64,000 bases of DNA from Antilocapra americana (GCA_007570785.1 ML664159.1:5241987-5305986), one strand, 5' to 3'; counted from the stretch's first letter, positions 10,189 to 22,225 are shown. Notes: a model not told the origin generated them from the sequence alone. Program-made: numbers and translations.

Positions 10189-11404
10189 GGGAATACGTAA
10201 TTCTTAATATTTTTTGGAGGTAGTACATGATTGATCTCAGCCATAATAATAAAGGTGATCTTTTTTATTCTTTCCTGATCATGGGAGTTGTTTGACTGGC
10301 CCCGTTTTGCTTTAGGTTGTGGATTCTCTAGGCTTGGCTCTAATCCTCTTTCTGTAGACTGTAGTGGAATGGGGTCAAAGCCTTGCCAATCTCTCTCTAG
10401 ATGGAAATTGAAGACATTTGGAACAGCCTAGAATTCTTTCAAAGAATAGATTTTAAAAGCTATCACTTATTAATTTTATAATTTCCATCTCAAAGATATA
10501 TAATTTTTAAACATCCTTGATTCAGATAAAGCTAAATTTCCATTTCTATATCAAATGTAATACATTTTAGAATTGTTCCTGGAAGATATTTTTAAAATTT
10601 TTATAACAAATTTTTCTTTACCAAGTCAGCAATTTTAAATAGTCTGCTCCAAAATAAACACTATTCAACATATATTGTAGGAAACAGATTTTGTTTTTTT
10701 AGTATATCACACAGAAATTTAATTTCCTTCTTTAAAACCTAAGTTTTCATTATATAAGATTCACTTTGGCATTGAATCCAGTCAGATTTAAAAGATAAAA
10801 AAATTGCTTTTTTAAACTCAAATTTGAAGTAAAGAATGATAATCTCTTTTTCATCGGTTGCAGACGTTGCCATTTGATAACTAAGAGCAATTCAGTAAAA
10901 TTATTTGTATGCAAATTTTGGTTGCATTGTTTGTTTGTTGTTTGTTTGTGGAGTGCTTCTTATGATGTCAATAATTAGATAGTCCACAGTGCAAAACGGT
11001 ATTTTTTTCAATCTCTATCAGTTCAAGACTTATAATTATCTGGACATAAAATAAGATGAAGCTTGCTTAGTATCAGTTCTTATAATGTAAGTTAACTGTG
11101 TAATCATAATTATCTAAAAATTAAATGAAATAGTTTTAAATCCTCAAACACTTGAGGTAAGCAAACAATTAAAATGCTGACTGTACATCAGGCTTCTATT
11201 TTGACCTAAAGTAAGTTCCCTGAAAGCTGAAGAACCGTGATTTTCCTTTTATGCATCTATTCAACCATGTAAAAGCAGCCCCAAACTTCACATTTCTCAG
11301 TAAGTCAGGATGCTCTTCCTCTACAGTTAGAATATTTCATCATAGTGCATAAGGTTCTGAATGCAGTAAATCTTAAGTAGTTGATATTTTGTGACTTTCA
11401 CTTG
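10189..11404. other. Non-repetitive AT-rich region
   Basis: About 1.2 kb with no recognised gene or interspersed repeat. There is a small TTTG-type simple run near 10928-10950. Confidence 0.55.
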
Positions 11405-11640
11405 ATAACTAACGATAGCAACTAACATTCATTCTATGCCAGGCCCTGTGCCAAGCTTTTTACAGGAATGATCTCATTTGATTCCCATAGCACCCTCTGA
11501 AATAAGTATTATTGTCTCCATCCTGGAAAGGAGGAAGCCAAGCGTAGTGGGTCAGATAGTTTGTCTGAGCAATAGCCAGTAAGTGGCATAGCAAGCATCT
11601 GAACCCAGATCTGTCTCATTCCAATACCCTTGACCATACT
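11405..11640 (-). mobile_element. MIR SINE
   Basis: Antisense MIR pattern: GCCAGGCCCTGTGCCAAGC, then GATCTCATTTGATTCCCA, then AGTAAGTGGCATAGCA, then GAACCCAGATCTGTCT. Ancient and diverged. Confidence 0.75.
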
Positions 11641-11657
11641 AGTTTCCAGTGTACTTT

Positions 11658-11907
11658 ATGTGCTGAATGTGTGTGTGCACTGTGCTCAGTCCCTCAGTCA
11701 TGTTGGACTCTTTGCGGCCCCATGGGCTGTAGCCTGCCAGCCTCCTCAGTCCATGGCATTTTCTAGGAAGAATACTGGAGCACATTACCATTTCCTACTC
11801 CAGGGGATCTTCCCAGCACAGAGACTGAAACTGCATCTCTTGTGTCTCCTGCACTGGCAGTCAGATTCCTTACCACTGGTGCCACCTTGGAGGCCCATGT
11901 ACTGAAT
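11658..11907 (-). mobile_element. Bov-tA SINE with imperfect TSD
   Basis: Antisense Bov-tA body (CATGTTGGACTCTTTGCGGCC and CAGTCAGATTCCTTACCACTG). Flanked by ATGTGCTGAAT at 11658 and ATGTACTGAAT at 11897, a one-mismatch TSD. A small internal duplication (CATCTCTTGTGTCTCCTG) sits next to box B. Confidence 0.92.
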
Positions 11908-11938
11908 AGTCATATTCTAAGACACCAGCCAATCTGGA

Positions 11939-12868
11939 ATAACAGACTGGTTCCAAGTTGGAAATGGACTATGACAGTGCTGCATACTGTCACCCTGCTA
12001 ATTTAGCTTATATGCAGAGTACATCATGCGAAATGCTGGGATGGATGAAGCACAAGCTGGAATCAAGATTTCTGGGAGAAATATCAATAACCTCATATAT
12101 GCAGATGACACCACCGTTATGGCAGAAAGCTAAGAGGAACTAAAGAACCTCTTGATGAAGGTGAAAGAGGAGAGTGAGAAGCTGGCTTAAAACTCAGTCT
12201 TCAAAAAACTAAGATGGCATCTTGTCCTGTAACTTCTTGGCAAACAGAGGGGAAACAATGGAAGCAGTGACAGACTTTATTTTCTTGGGCTCCCAGAATC
12301 ACTGCAGATGGTGACTGCAGCCATGAAATTAAAAGATGCTTGCTCCTTGGAAGAAAAGCTATGACAAACCTAGACAACATATTAAAAACAGAGATATTAC
12401 TTTGCCCACAAGGGTCTGTCTAATCAAGGCTAGGTTTTTTTCTAGTAGTCATGTATGGATGTGAGAGTTGGACAATAAAGAAAAGCTCAGCACTGAAGAA
12501 TTGAGATGTTTCAACTGTGATGTTGGAGAAGACTCTTGAGAGTCTCTTGGACTGCAAAGAGATTCAACCAGTCAATCCTGAAGGAAATCAATCCTGAATA
12601 TTCATTGGAAGAACCAATGCTGAAGCTGAAACTCCAATACTTTGGCCACCTGATGCAAAGAGCTGACTCATTTGAAAAGACCCTGGTGTTGGGAAAGATT
12701 GAGGGCAGGAGGAGAAGGGGTTGATAGAGGATGAGAGGGTGAGATGGCATAACTGACTTGATGGACATGAGTCTGAGCAAGTTCTGGGAGTTGGTGAAGG
12801 ACAAGGAAGCCTGGTGTGCTGCAATCCATAGGGTTGCAAAGTGTGGGACATGACTGACTGACTGAACT
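11939..12868 (+). mobile_element. BovB (RTE) LINE, 5'-truncated, 3' end present
   Basis: Sense BovB from inside the RT to the 3' tail. The YADD codons are intact at 12098-12109 (TAT GCA GAT GAC), followed by a stop a few codons later (AGC TAA near 12130). Downstream, LKLQYFGHLMQRADS is readable at about 12630-12670. The 3' end is the ACTGACTGAACTGA tail. The coding frame is broken several times. Confidence 0.94.
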
Positions 12869-13148
12869 GAAGACTGCTGCTGCTGAGTCGCTCAGTCGTG
12901 CCCGACTCTGTGCGACCTCACAGACGGCAGCCCACCAGGATCCCCAGTCTCTGGGATCCTCCAGGCAAGAACACTGGAGTGGGCTGCCATTTCCTTCTCC
13001 AGTGCATGAAAGTGAAAAGTGAAAGTGAAGTCGCTCAGTCATGTCCGACTCTTCGCGACCCCATGGACGGCTGCCAACCAGGCTCCTCTGTCCATGGGAT
13101 TTTCCAGGCAAGAGTACTGGAGTGGGGTGCCATTGCCTTCTCCAAATG
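12869..13148 (-). mobile_element. Bov-A2 dimeric SINE
   Basis: Two antisense Bov-A units. The first starts CTGCTGCTGCTGAGTCGCTCAG, and the second starts near 13027 after the linker GTGAAAAGTGAAAGTGAAGTC. It ends GCCATTGCCTTCTCC at 13143. It sits directly on the tail of the BovB, and I found no convincing TSD. Confidence 0.94.
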
Positions 13149-14309
13149 TCATGTAATAGAACACTCCAAACTGAGTGCTTCTAACAATCAGCATCTGTTG
13201 TTTTTTGATCCCATGAGTGTAGGGCTGCCAAGAGGACTGCTTCAAGCTGTTGGTCAGCTGGGCTTAGCTTCGGCCTTAGAATTGGGTCCATATATGCTCT
13301 AAGTGTCATCATATTCTTCTTGGGCCAGGAGCTGCCTAAGGCATGTTTGTCTTATGGCAAAGCACAGTGGTGCGTGGGTATAATCCCAACCACACAAGCA
13401 GGTTTTAGGCTCCTCCTTGTATCACGTCTGCTCACAGTCCATGGACCAAAGGAAATCACAGGTCCAGGTTCCAAGTCAGTGGGACAGAAAAATATGCTAC
13501 ACCCCATGGGAAAATATTTCTTCCCTAAGAAAGATAATATTTCTAACACAAAATCAGTCTATCACATATTACTTGTACAGTGCTACGGGTTGAGTGCTTT
13601 CTTTTGTTACAGTCAACATTGTATATGGTAAGTCTATGAATTGAAGGTATATATATATCACACATGCTACACAGAATAGAAACAGAAACATATTATAAAT
13701 TATCAAGTGCAGCTTCTTTCTTTATAAATAAATGTTTATACCAGTTCCTTACTTTTTAAAATAAAAAATCTGCTATTTGGAAAAATAAAACTGATAAACC
13801 TTAAAAAGTATTTTGAAACAAGGTTGGCTATTTAAAAACACACATATACACAATTAAAATTAAATCACTTCTTGGTTTTTAATAGCATTCTCCAATAAAA
13901 GGAAAAAGTATGAAAACATGAAGGAAAAGAGTAACTTTAAGTGGAGAAACCTGACAAACACTACATCTACCAGGTTGTCAGGATTAACTTCAGCAGTGAT
14001 AAGTCAGGTTGACACGACTGACTTACCACTGCAGTTTATGTCTATGGGTTCCCTCACAAAATACACAACATAGAAAAACATTTAAAAAAATCTCAGTTGA
14101 GAGACATTTGAGAAAATACCTGTCCAGTACCTCTCAAAATTGCCAGTCATTAAAAAATAAAGTCTGAGAAACTGTCACAATCAAGAGCAGCCTAAGGAGA
14201 CACAATGTCTAATGTAATGTGGCATCATAGATACAGTCCTGGGGTGGGAAAATGCACATTAAGTTAAAGCTAAGAAAATTTGAATAAAGTATAGACTTTA
14301 GCTAATAAT
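13149..14309. other. Non-repetitive region
   Basis: An open reading frame of 103 codons at 13320-13631 has no recognisable domain and no splice or promoter context. No known repeat recognised. Confidence 0.5.
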
Positions 14310-14535
14310 GGGCTTCCCAGGTGTCTCAGGGTTAAGAATCGGCTTGCCAATGCAGGAGATACAAGAGACGCAGGTTCAATCCCTGGGTCAGGAAGATTCC
14401 CCTGGAGAAGGAAATGACAACCCACTCCAGTATTTTTGCCTGGAGAATTCCACAGACAGAGGAGTCTGGTAGGCTATACAGTCCATGGGGTTGCAAAGGG
14501 TCAGACATGACTGAGCGATTTAGCACAGCATAGGT
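14310..14535 (+). mobile_element. Bov-tA SINE
   Basis: Sense Bov-tA from GGGCTTCCCAGGTGTCTCAGG to the TAGCACAGCATAGG tail. It has a box-B-like GGTTCAATCCCTGG and the GGAGAAGGAAATGACAACCC body. Confidence 0.94.
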
Positions 14536-14928
14536 TTATTAATTGTGACAAATACACCATACTAATGTAAGATGTTAATAGGAAGTAAACTGGGTGTGAG
14601 GTGAATGGGAACTCTGTACTATCTTCACAGTTTTTATGTAAATATAAAACTAATCTAAAACAAGTTTTTTAAGTCAAATATTAAATTGCAATGATATAGA
14701 GGAAAGAAAAACAGTAAAAACAAATTAGAAAAAAAACCCGAAATAGCAGAAAAAAACTTTCAAGAAGGAAATTTAGTGATACTAAAAAATTGTGGCAGTT
14801 GGAAAAACCCAGTCAAAGCTAAAAACTATGTAACTCTTGCTGAATATGTCTCATTAGTATTTGATCTTTAAATATTTAAAGCTGGGTATTCTGAAAGCAT
14901 TGCCCCTGGGACTGCCTAAGACAAAGCA
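14536..14928. other. Spacer without recognised features
   Basis: AT-rich, A-biased; no gene or known repeat recognised. Confidence 0.55.
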
Positions 14929-15032
14929 TGTCATGCCCTCCTCCAGTGAATCTTCCTAACCCAGGGATCGAACCCAGGTCTCCCACATTGCAGTCAGATT
15001 CTTTATCATTTGAGCCACCAGGAAAGTCAAGA
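14929..15032 (-). mobile_element. Bov-tA SINE, tRNA-head half only
   Basis: Antisense of the 5' half only: CCTCCTCCAGTGAATCTTCC, GGGATCGAACCCAGG, and GAGCCACCAGGAAAG. The 3' half of the SINE is absent. Truncation at the 3' side is unusual for a retrotransposed copy and suggests a later deletion. Confidence 0.88.
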
Positions 15033-15097
15033 AAAAGCAAGGAAGAGTCACATGCCACTCTTTAGGAATGAAAGTCTCTCTCTTGGTTTGACAGAAT

Positions 15098-15136
15098 TCT
15101 CTCTCTCTCTCTCTCTCACACACACATACACACACT
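15098..15136. repeat. (CT)n(CA)n compound microsatellite
   Basis: About ten CT units run into CA units with a single interruption (CACATACACAC). Potentially length-polymorphic. A short (CA)n lies near 15212-15226. Confidence 0.95.
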
Positions 15137-16452
15137 ATGTGGGGTACCATCCATTCTCCCTGTGGTTTCTGATTCTCTCCTGAAGGCTTCACCCTTGGCC
15201 CTCCTGGTTATACACACACACACACAAAACTGCTATTATTACCTTGTGCTTCTCAGAAAAGGAGGAACATGGACAGGAAAGGGTTAAAACTGACAGAGTG
15301 TGTGTAGGGGGTTGGGGATGCGGGGAAGTGTCTTGGAACATCCCAGGGTCACTAGCAGGAGGCTGGCTAAGAACATCTGAAAACCCTTCTTAAACTATTG
15401 ACTGCATAGAATAAAGACAAAACTCCATTAAATGCATCAAAAAATAAGGAGTAATTGTGCTCCCAATTTTTTAAAAAATGCAATAAAAGATTCAAGAAAA
15501 GATATGGTTGGGTTTTGATAAAGCTGAAATGACTTCCAATAGCAGTCCCCTCTCTGCTTTATATTTTACTGTTTCTCTTGAGAGCAACCTTGACATCCCA
15601 TTTCTGGTTCACATATTTCAGAAAAAAAATGAAAGCATATTGTCAGTCATGTAATTGATATACAGTGCTTCTTGACATGTCTATTTTTAATTAAAACACA
15701 TTTTAATTAAAAAAGGAGAGAGCAATTTTAAGAAGAGAAACTCTCTGCCAGATGGTGATTCCTAATTTACCTCAAATGTGTTGGGAGCCACATGATTCAT
15801 TTTTGATTAGCTTGGGTTTGTACGTTGTAGAGAATAGTAATTTTATTATGAAAAATAACCATCTACGGCACCCCTGCTAAGTGAGGTAAGTAGGTGTGTG
15901 TGGGCATGGTCACCTGCATTAGTGGGTGTGTTTTACAGCTATTCACCCAGGAATTCTAATGGCATGAATAACATTTCTGTGTAAAAATCCATGTGTGCAG
16001 TAGCACTTTTGTTAACAAATAAAACTCCTGCAATATCAGATTCAGGTTTGCAAGGGTAGGACCACATCTGAGTGCCAAGTCTCAGAGCCAAGAAATACCT
16101 CTGGACAAGGGTCCACTTGCAGTTGTGTCAGGACTTCTGATAAAGCCGGATGGGAGGAAAATGACTGCTCTTCCATTTCCCCCACTGCCCCCCGATACTT
16201 TCATATCTCACTGGCTTCATTACCAAATCAAAATTCCTTACAAGCTCTTTGCTCCCCAAATACATATACCTCACGTGTTCCCAGTCTATAGACCATAGTA
16301 AGCACATATAGTATATACTATACGATAGTACTTTGTGTGGAATACTATGTACTAGAACTGCAGTAAGTATAGTTCCATGTCTTCAGACTGTAGTGAGTAA
16401 AAAAGAAGGTGACTAGAAGGTAATAGTTATTCTAAAGAATTTGTCCCTGGTT
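15137..16452. other. Non-repetitive region with paired TTTTAATTAAAA
   Basis: No gene or interspersed repeat recognised. Two copies of the 12-bp palindrome TTTTAATTAAAA lie at 15685-15696 and 15701-15712, four bases apart. Confidence 0.55.
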
Positions 16453-16665
16453 AGAGGGGCAGAAGGGCTTTCCTGGTGGCTCCTGCCTGCCAATGCAGGA
16501 GATGTGGGTTTGATCCCTGGGTCGGGAAGATTCCCTGGAGGAGGAAATGGCAACCCACTCCAGCGTTCTTGCCTGGGAAATCCCATGAACAGAAGGAGCC
16601 ATGGAGTCTCAAAAGAGTAGGACGCGACTGAGCAACTAAAATAACAACTCAGGAGGGGCAGAGTG
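16453..16665 (+). mobile_element. Bov-tA SINE with about 10-bp TSD
   Basis: Sense Bov-tA (GGGCTTTCCTGGTGGCTCCTGCCTGCC, then GGTTTGATCCCTGGGTCGGG). GAGGGGCAGA occurs just before the head (16454) and again after the tail (near 16653). The head lacks about 18 bases of the usual 'CAGTGGTAAAGAAC' segment. Confidence 0.92.
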
Positions 16666-18730
16666 AAACTAACATTGAAGCATTCTAAGTTCTAGTTACA
16701 GCATGAAGTTAAGCCAAACCTAAATTATCAAAGTTAAAGCACTAAATTTAAGAGACCAGCAGTAACGTCCCGTCCATATATGACTTGGATGAACCAGTTA
16801 ACATCTCTATTTCTCCAACTGTCAAAAAGAAATAAAAATACCTGCCTGCTATAGCCACTGCAAGGAATGAATGTGATAATGGCTATTAAAGCATTTTGAA
16901 TGGTCAAGTAGTAAAATATTAATAGTGAATTCAACAACACTTTTTCTTGGATTTGAATATCATACTGTATGCAAAAGAGACTGGTAGTATTGTTGTTTGC
17001 TGTTTATTTCTTAATATTCTCTCTTAAGACTAAGAAGGAATAAAAGAGAAAATGCTCCAGGTATCTCTGGACCTTAACTGAACCAAAATAGCTATTTAAA
17101 ATCAAGTTTTGAGGCTTATAATTTTAATCACTCATGAGAAACTCAGTTTCCTTTTTCTTGCTCGGATTCAATTCCTGAGTCATGATTGGTGTTAAAATAG
17201 CTCTAGAAATGAGAATGCAAATTAAAGGCATTGTCAGAAATAACCATGCCTTTCAAAATAAGATGCCATTTAATTCAAAATCCTGGGATGAAATTGACCC
17301 TAATTTGAAAAGAAGAAATTGTTCAATGGACTCAGTGAGAGGACTGACCTTTCTGGTGTCTTTTAAAAAAGATGTTTTAGTGTTTAAACACTGAGTTTCT
17401 GACCACAATTTTGAGAAATGACAGGGTCAGAATATTTTATTGATTCTTACAAGTTATTGTAATGTAGTGAGATATAATTGATGGATAAGTTGTAGAAACT
17501 TAAATTTCAGACTTGAAGATTTTAAATAATAAAAAAACTTTAATCCTCTTGTGATTCAAATTCACTTTTAATGTGCATGCCTCAAAATTTCTGACTGTAG
17601 CAAGAATACCATGTACCCAAATCATAGAATTTATCAATGATGATAATTATCGTGAGAAAATGGAGTAAAGAAGTTAAGTATCCTTGAATGTACCTCTTAG
17701 AAGTTAGATATTTGACAGATGTAACATTTATCTTGAGGTTAGTTAACATTAATCTTGCCAAAATACAGTTTACTTCTAAATATGAAAGTTTATTTATACA
17801 AAGGCTATAAAGACATGGCTCATTTCTTTTACCAAAATGCAATTGATATGACACTGCTGTAATTTATCTAACTCCTACTTTTTATATTAATTTATTTTGC
17901 ATTGGTGTGATTTTTAAAGAGTTCAGATCTTTTAAATTTGCATTTCAAAGTAGCTATAAAATATGTATTCCACTGCAAAACATTAGCATAAAGCGATTCG
18001 GTATTATATATTCTGTCGGAAATGCCAGGAAGAATTCCACAACTATTGCATTTCCATCTGGCAGCATCTTCCTACACTGAATATCTGCATAAATATTTCA
18101 GCAATAAAGTAAAATTATGAAACATAAACTCTTTAAGTTACATTCCAAATTGATAACCTCTTCAAAATTTAATAAGCAAAAGAACTATGCAATTGCAAAG
18201 AAATTACTAGAGTGCTTTCCACCTATTTTCAACTGTCCTAGGGAAATAGTTTCTCCTTCAATACATATTTCACTCATATCTTACCTTTTCTGTCCATAAG
18301 GAATGAGTATTCAGTGGTTGAAAAATGAATTCCTACCCAATATAAGTATGAATGTTTGAGTAGTTTAGCTGCCTTTTCCAGAACATTATTTAGCCAGAAT
18401 GAAAGAATTACGTGTTGAGTTAATGACAGGTAACTGTAGTGGAATTGGGACATTATAGAGCAAGAACTTTCTATTTTATTTAAATGAATGCCTGTTTTTT
18501 TAGTGGAAAGATAACATTCATCCTCAGAGCTACGTTTTTCAGGATTGGTGATGACTGGTGTGCTAACCAAATTTCCAGACCCTCACTGAGGTTTTAGCAG
18601 TAATAGCAGAGAGCGCCTGTGTTCTAATCTATATTATGCAAGGAATGTTCACATTTTCAAGTGTAAATGAGGCTAGAGATAGGAGACGTACTTTATATGC
18701 TACTTTATTTAATAATCTAACTCTGCAAGT
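16666..18730. other. About 2 kb without recognised repeats
   Basis: AT-rich. No gene, RNA gene or interspersed repeat recognised. Open frames of 60-98 codons (for example 18274-18570 minus) carry no recognisable domain. Confidence 0.5.
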
Positions 18731-18734
18731 ATCA

Positions 18735-18985
18735 TCATACATTATTGATGGCTGAGTCCCTCTGCAGAGTCAGAAAGAAGTGAGTATCAGTTTGGCTCTA
18801 CCCTTTATTGATTCTGTGACCTTGGCCAGGTTCCTTAAAATCCTTTAATTCTTTTGCTCATCTTGAAAGGAGTATAACAGTAATGCTATTCACTGGGATT
18901 GTTTTGTAAGTTAAGGGAGATAAAGTATGTCAAGTGTTCCCTCCAATGCCTTGCATAAGTAAAAGCTGAGCAACTCTGAGGTATT
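18735..18985 (+). mobile_element. MIR SINE
   Basis: Sense MIR pattern: CTGTGACCTTGGCCAGGTTCC, followed by a diverged 'TCATCTTGAAAGGAGTATAACAGTA' region and GATAAAGTATGTCAAGTG at the 3' side. Confidence 0.7.
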
Positions 18986-19142
18986 AGTATTAAAACTGTT
19001 CTTGTTTTATTATCATAGTTGTTACTACCCATCTGTCTAAACTTTGCTAAGTGACTTCTTTCATATATGTATGATATATATGCATATACATGTGATATAC
19101 ATTTCCATGTACACTTAAAGATTTATATGTGATTTATTAGGG

Positions 19143-19265
19143 AAAGCAACAGCCTGGGAGTCAGGGCTCTGGTCTCAGATCTATTACTTATTAAGGTCTT
19201 TGGGTCAGTAACTTACATCTCTGAACCTCATTTTCCTTATGTAAACAGAAGGTTGGGTTTAAAGA
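19143..19265 (+). mobile_element. MIR SINE, partial
   Basis: Sense MIR core: CAGCCTGGGAGTCAGGGCTCTGG, GGTCAGTAACTTACATCTCTG, CCTCATTTTCCTTATG. Truncated by an adjoining L1. Confidence 0.75.
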
Positions 19266-19267
19266 TG

Positions 19268-19745
19268 GTAGTCATGAAAAGACAACTTAGTGAATGGGAG
19301 ATAATATTTGCAAATGATATGATTGGTAAAGAATTGGATTATAACTATCCAACATATATAAATAGCTCTTATAAATCAACATCAAAAAACAAAACAAAAC
19401 AAGCTTAAGAACTGAATATATGTTTTCTAAAGAGGAAATTCAGATGGCCATCAGGGGCACATAAAAAGATACTCAACATCGTAAGCATCAGGGAAATGTG
19501 AATCAAAATCACAGTAAGGTATCACCTCATGTCTCAGAATGGCTATTATCAAAAAGAAGACAAATAACAAATGTTGGCAAGGATGTGGAGAAATGGGAAC
19601 TCTTCACACTGCTAGTGGGAAAGTAAATTGATGTAGCCACTATGGAAAACAGTATGGTGACTGCTCAAAAACAATAAAAATAGAATTGCCATATGATCTA
19701 TCAGTTCCATTCATGGCTATATAGCCAAAATAAATAAATAAATAA
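19268..19745 (+). mobile_element. Old L1 LINE, ORF2 end and 3' UTR
   Basis: Sense L1: AGACAACTTAGTGAATGGGAG, GAGGAAATTCAGATGGCCATC, GAAATGTGAATCAAAATCACAG, AATGTTGGCAAGGATGTGG, then ATGGAAAACAGTATGG. Truncated at an AAATAAATAAATAA run. Confidence 0.85.
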
Positions 19746-20124
19746 CTTAACTGAATAACTTAAACTTCCTTCACAGTGCACCCATGGATGTTCAGTGTTT
19801 GTGATGGGCCCAGTATAGTCTAAAGCTCACATGTCCTCCAAAAAGAATACTTGTATCAGAATGAGAGGTGGGTCTGGTGGGCTGGGGCCTATAGTATTTC
19901 TGTATTTACCTGCTAGTTTGTAGTTTGAATTAGGTTAGTCATAGAACAAGCTTCAGAATTGTAATGTTGCATGCACATGAGTTTGATACTGTCATCCTTT
20001 TCTACACTAAGTATATTCACTTTTTTGTTAAGCGTTTTGCTATTTTGTCAACCATGGAGATCTGAACACCCCTGTCAAACTATATTACTAGCTGTTATTT
20101 AATCACTACCTACTACATGCCCAT
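19746..20124. other. Spacer between L1 pieces
   Basis: No gene or repeat family recognised with confidence. Confidence 0.5.
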
Positions 20125-20600
20125 CACTGTGCTGTCCATACCATAGGACCCAGCACTTTTATTCCTAGGTATATATTTGGTAGAAATACACACACATACA
20201 CACACACATATATATAAAGACATATTTGAAAATATGTGTAGTAGCAACTTTTTCTCTTTTTAATGTTTTAATTGGAGGATAAGTGCTTTATAATGTTGTC
20301 TTAGTTTCTGCCTTACAATGCAAATCAGTCATAATTAGTATATATATCCCCTCCCTTTTGAGCCTCTGTCCCCCATCCCATTCCACTCCTCTAGGTTGGC
20401 ACAGAGCACCAGACTGGGCTCTCTGTGGTTTACAGCAGCTTCCCGCTAGTTATCTATTTTACCCACAATAGTGTATATATGTCAATGTGGAAAAGCACTG
20501 TTTGTAATATCCTCAAAATGTCATTGACCCAAATGCCCATCAGCAGCAGAATGGATAAAAAAATATTATAGCATGGTCACACTGTGTGTCAGGCTTAAAG
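20125..20600 (+). mobile_element. Old L1 3' UTR, interrupted by another L1 end
   Basis: Sense L1 text at 20140-20245 (CCCAGCACTTTTATTCCTAGG) seems to resume at 20491-20600 (CTGTTTGTAATATCC, then AAATGCCCATCAGCAGCAG). The two halves flank an antisense ruminant L1 end. Confidence 0.6.
20246..20490 (-). mobile_element. Ruminant L1 3' end, antisense, nested
   Basis: Antisense artiodactyl L1 3' UTR: TTTTAATTGGAGGATAAGTGC, GTTTCTGCCTTACAATGC, the C-rich CCCATCCCATTCCACTCC, GGTTGGCACAGAGCACC, and TAGTTATCTATTTTACCC. More diverged than the L1_BT copies. Confidence 0.8.
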
Positions 20601-20721
20601 AAGATGTGCACTGTATGTTATAATTGCTTAAACATCTTCAGAATTATGCAAATACTATTATTCTGTTTTACAACAAATCAAGGAAGCTCTGAAGGCTAAG
20701 CTGACTTGTCTAAAAGTGTTC

Positions 20722-20945
20722 ATGTGGTAAGTGAAAGAAAGTGAAAGTGAAAATTGCTCAGCACTTCTGAATCTTTGCAATCCCATGGACTATACAGTCC
20801 ATGGAGTTCTCCAGACAAGAACACGAGTGGGTAGTCTTTCCCTTCTCCAAGGGATCTTCCCAACCTAGGGAGCGAACCCAGGTCTCCTGCACTGCAAGCA
20901 GATTCTTTACCAGCTGAGCTACCACAGAAGCCCTATGTGGTAAGT
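20722..20945 (-). mobile_element. Bov-tA SINE with 11-bp TSD
   Basis: The TSD ATGTGGTAAGT lies at 20722-20732 and 20935-20945. The body has GTGAAAGTGAAAATTGCTCAG, GGGAGCGAACCCAGG and CTGAGCTACCACAGAAGCCC. Confidence 0.95.
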
Positions 20946-21009
20946 ACTGTATCCAAATAAAGTTCTTCCAGATTCTTAAGTCCAGACTCTTGATTATACC
21001 TCACTGTCG

Positions 21010-21235
21010 CTTAATAGCTCTTATTTATTAAGCACTTTGTATGGTGGCTCCTAGATGCTTTATATGCATCAGTGGATTTAATCTCATCCGTTTTAACTTC
21101 ACAATAACTGCAAGGTTAAGAAATTGAAACTCAGAGAAATAAGAAAGTGGAAAATTTGAAGTTAAAACCCAGCTCCTTTTGACCTCAAAACCCATACTTG
21201 TTTTGTCACGACACAATATCTCATATGGTATAAGC
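21010..21235 (-). mobile_element. MIR SINE
   Basis: Antisense MIR: TATTTATTAAGCACTTTGTATGG, GATTTAATCTCATCCG, GAAATTGAAACTCAGAGA, AAACCCAGCTCC. Diverged. Confidence 0.7.
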
Positions 21236-21614
21236 TGCATGCTTTTTTCTATAAATAAATTTATGAGATTTTTAGTGGAAAGTTTTCATGTTTAAAATCA
21301 GAGATTGTATAGTAAAAAGCATTTGGTTGTATTGTAATTATTTATCCTGAAATGTAAAATTGTGACTATTAAACTTGATAGTCTGCTTTGATTTTTTTTT
21401 CACTCTTAATTAAAAATAGTGATGGGGAAAAAGCAATTGGAGGAGATTGATGTTCCCATAAAATAAACTTGGTACTTTAAACTTTTATGTTCAAAGAATA
21501 ATAGTAAGGTGGCCTGATGTTTTTATTTGGAATTTGTTGGGAAAAAATTGATACACATGTTTAAGGTTATTTTCATTAGAAAAAAACCCCCAAAATCTAT
21601 AAATTAAGAGAAAA
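21236..21614. other. Spacer without recognised features
   Basis: AT-rich. No gene or interspersed repeat recognised. Confidence 0.55.
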
Positions 21615-21837
21615 CACCTAATTTAAGTATAAAGAACCCACAGACCAATGCAGGAGACATAATAAAAGTGGGTTCCATCCCTGGGTTGCAAAGATTTCCC
21701 AGAGGAGAGCACAACAACCCACTCCAGTATTCTTGCCTGGAGGATGCCATTGACAGTGGCCCCTGGTGGGCTATGGTCCATAAGTTTGCAAAGAGTCAGA
21801 CACAACTGAAGTCAGACACAAACGCAAGCACCTAATT
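21615..21837 (+). mobile_element. Bov-tA SINE, head-truncated, with short TSD
   Basis: CACCTAATT occurs at 21615-21623 and 21829-21837. The insert begins inside the tRNA head (AAAGAACCCACAGACCAATGC) and continues through CCAGTATTCTTGCCTGGAGG and GGCTATGGTCCATAAG. Confidence 0.88.
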
Positions 21838-22059
21838 AAAAAGTACAAAAAAATTAAAAATATATCTGTATAATATTTCAAAATTTGGTCTCTAGTAAGT
21901 AAAGCACTGAGCCAGCTCTTAGAGACCCAACAAGGACTCTCAGAAAACCACTGGAGGAATTGAGTATCATCAGTTTTTGCCATGAACAGATCCTGAGACC
22001 TTCCTCCATTTAGAGCTCTATTGAGTTGAATAATAATTATGCCTCCCATTTCTGTATGA

Positions 22060-22225
22060 TTCCAAGGCAATACTGTAGTTTTCCAGTGGGTCAGCTGTGT
22101 GGCTGAATATACCCATTGTGCATATGAAGAAGCCAAAGTTCATAGAGGGAAAGTGACTTGCCCAAATTCTCGTGGCTGCTCTGTGGCAAGAGTCAGGAAT
22201 CAAACCCAGATCTTCTAACTCAAGT
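22060..22225 (-). mobile_element. MIR SINE, partial
   Basis: Antisense MIR: ATGAAGAAGCCAAAGTTCATAGAG, GTGACTTGCCCAAATTC, TCAAACCCAGATCTTC. Confidence 0.72.

Noticed and set aside
12668..13302. Long overlapping open frames (134-147 codons) on both strands
   Set aside because: They run through BovB tail and Bov-A2 sequence; similar peptides recur at 36.7-37.1 and 24.2-24.6 kb because the SINEs recur. Not genes.
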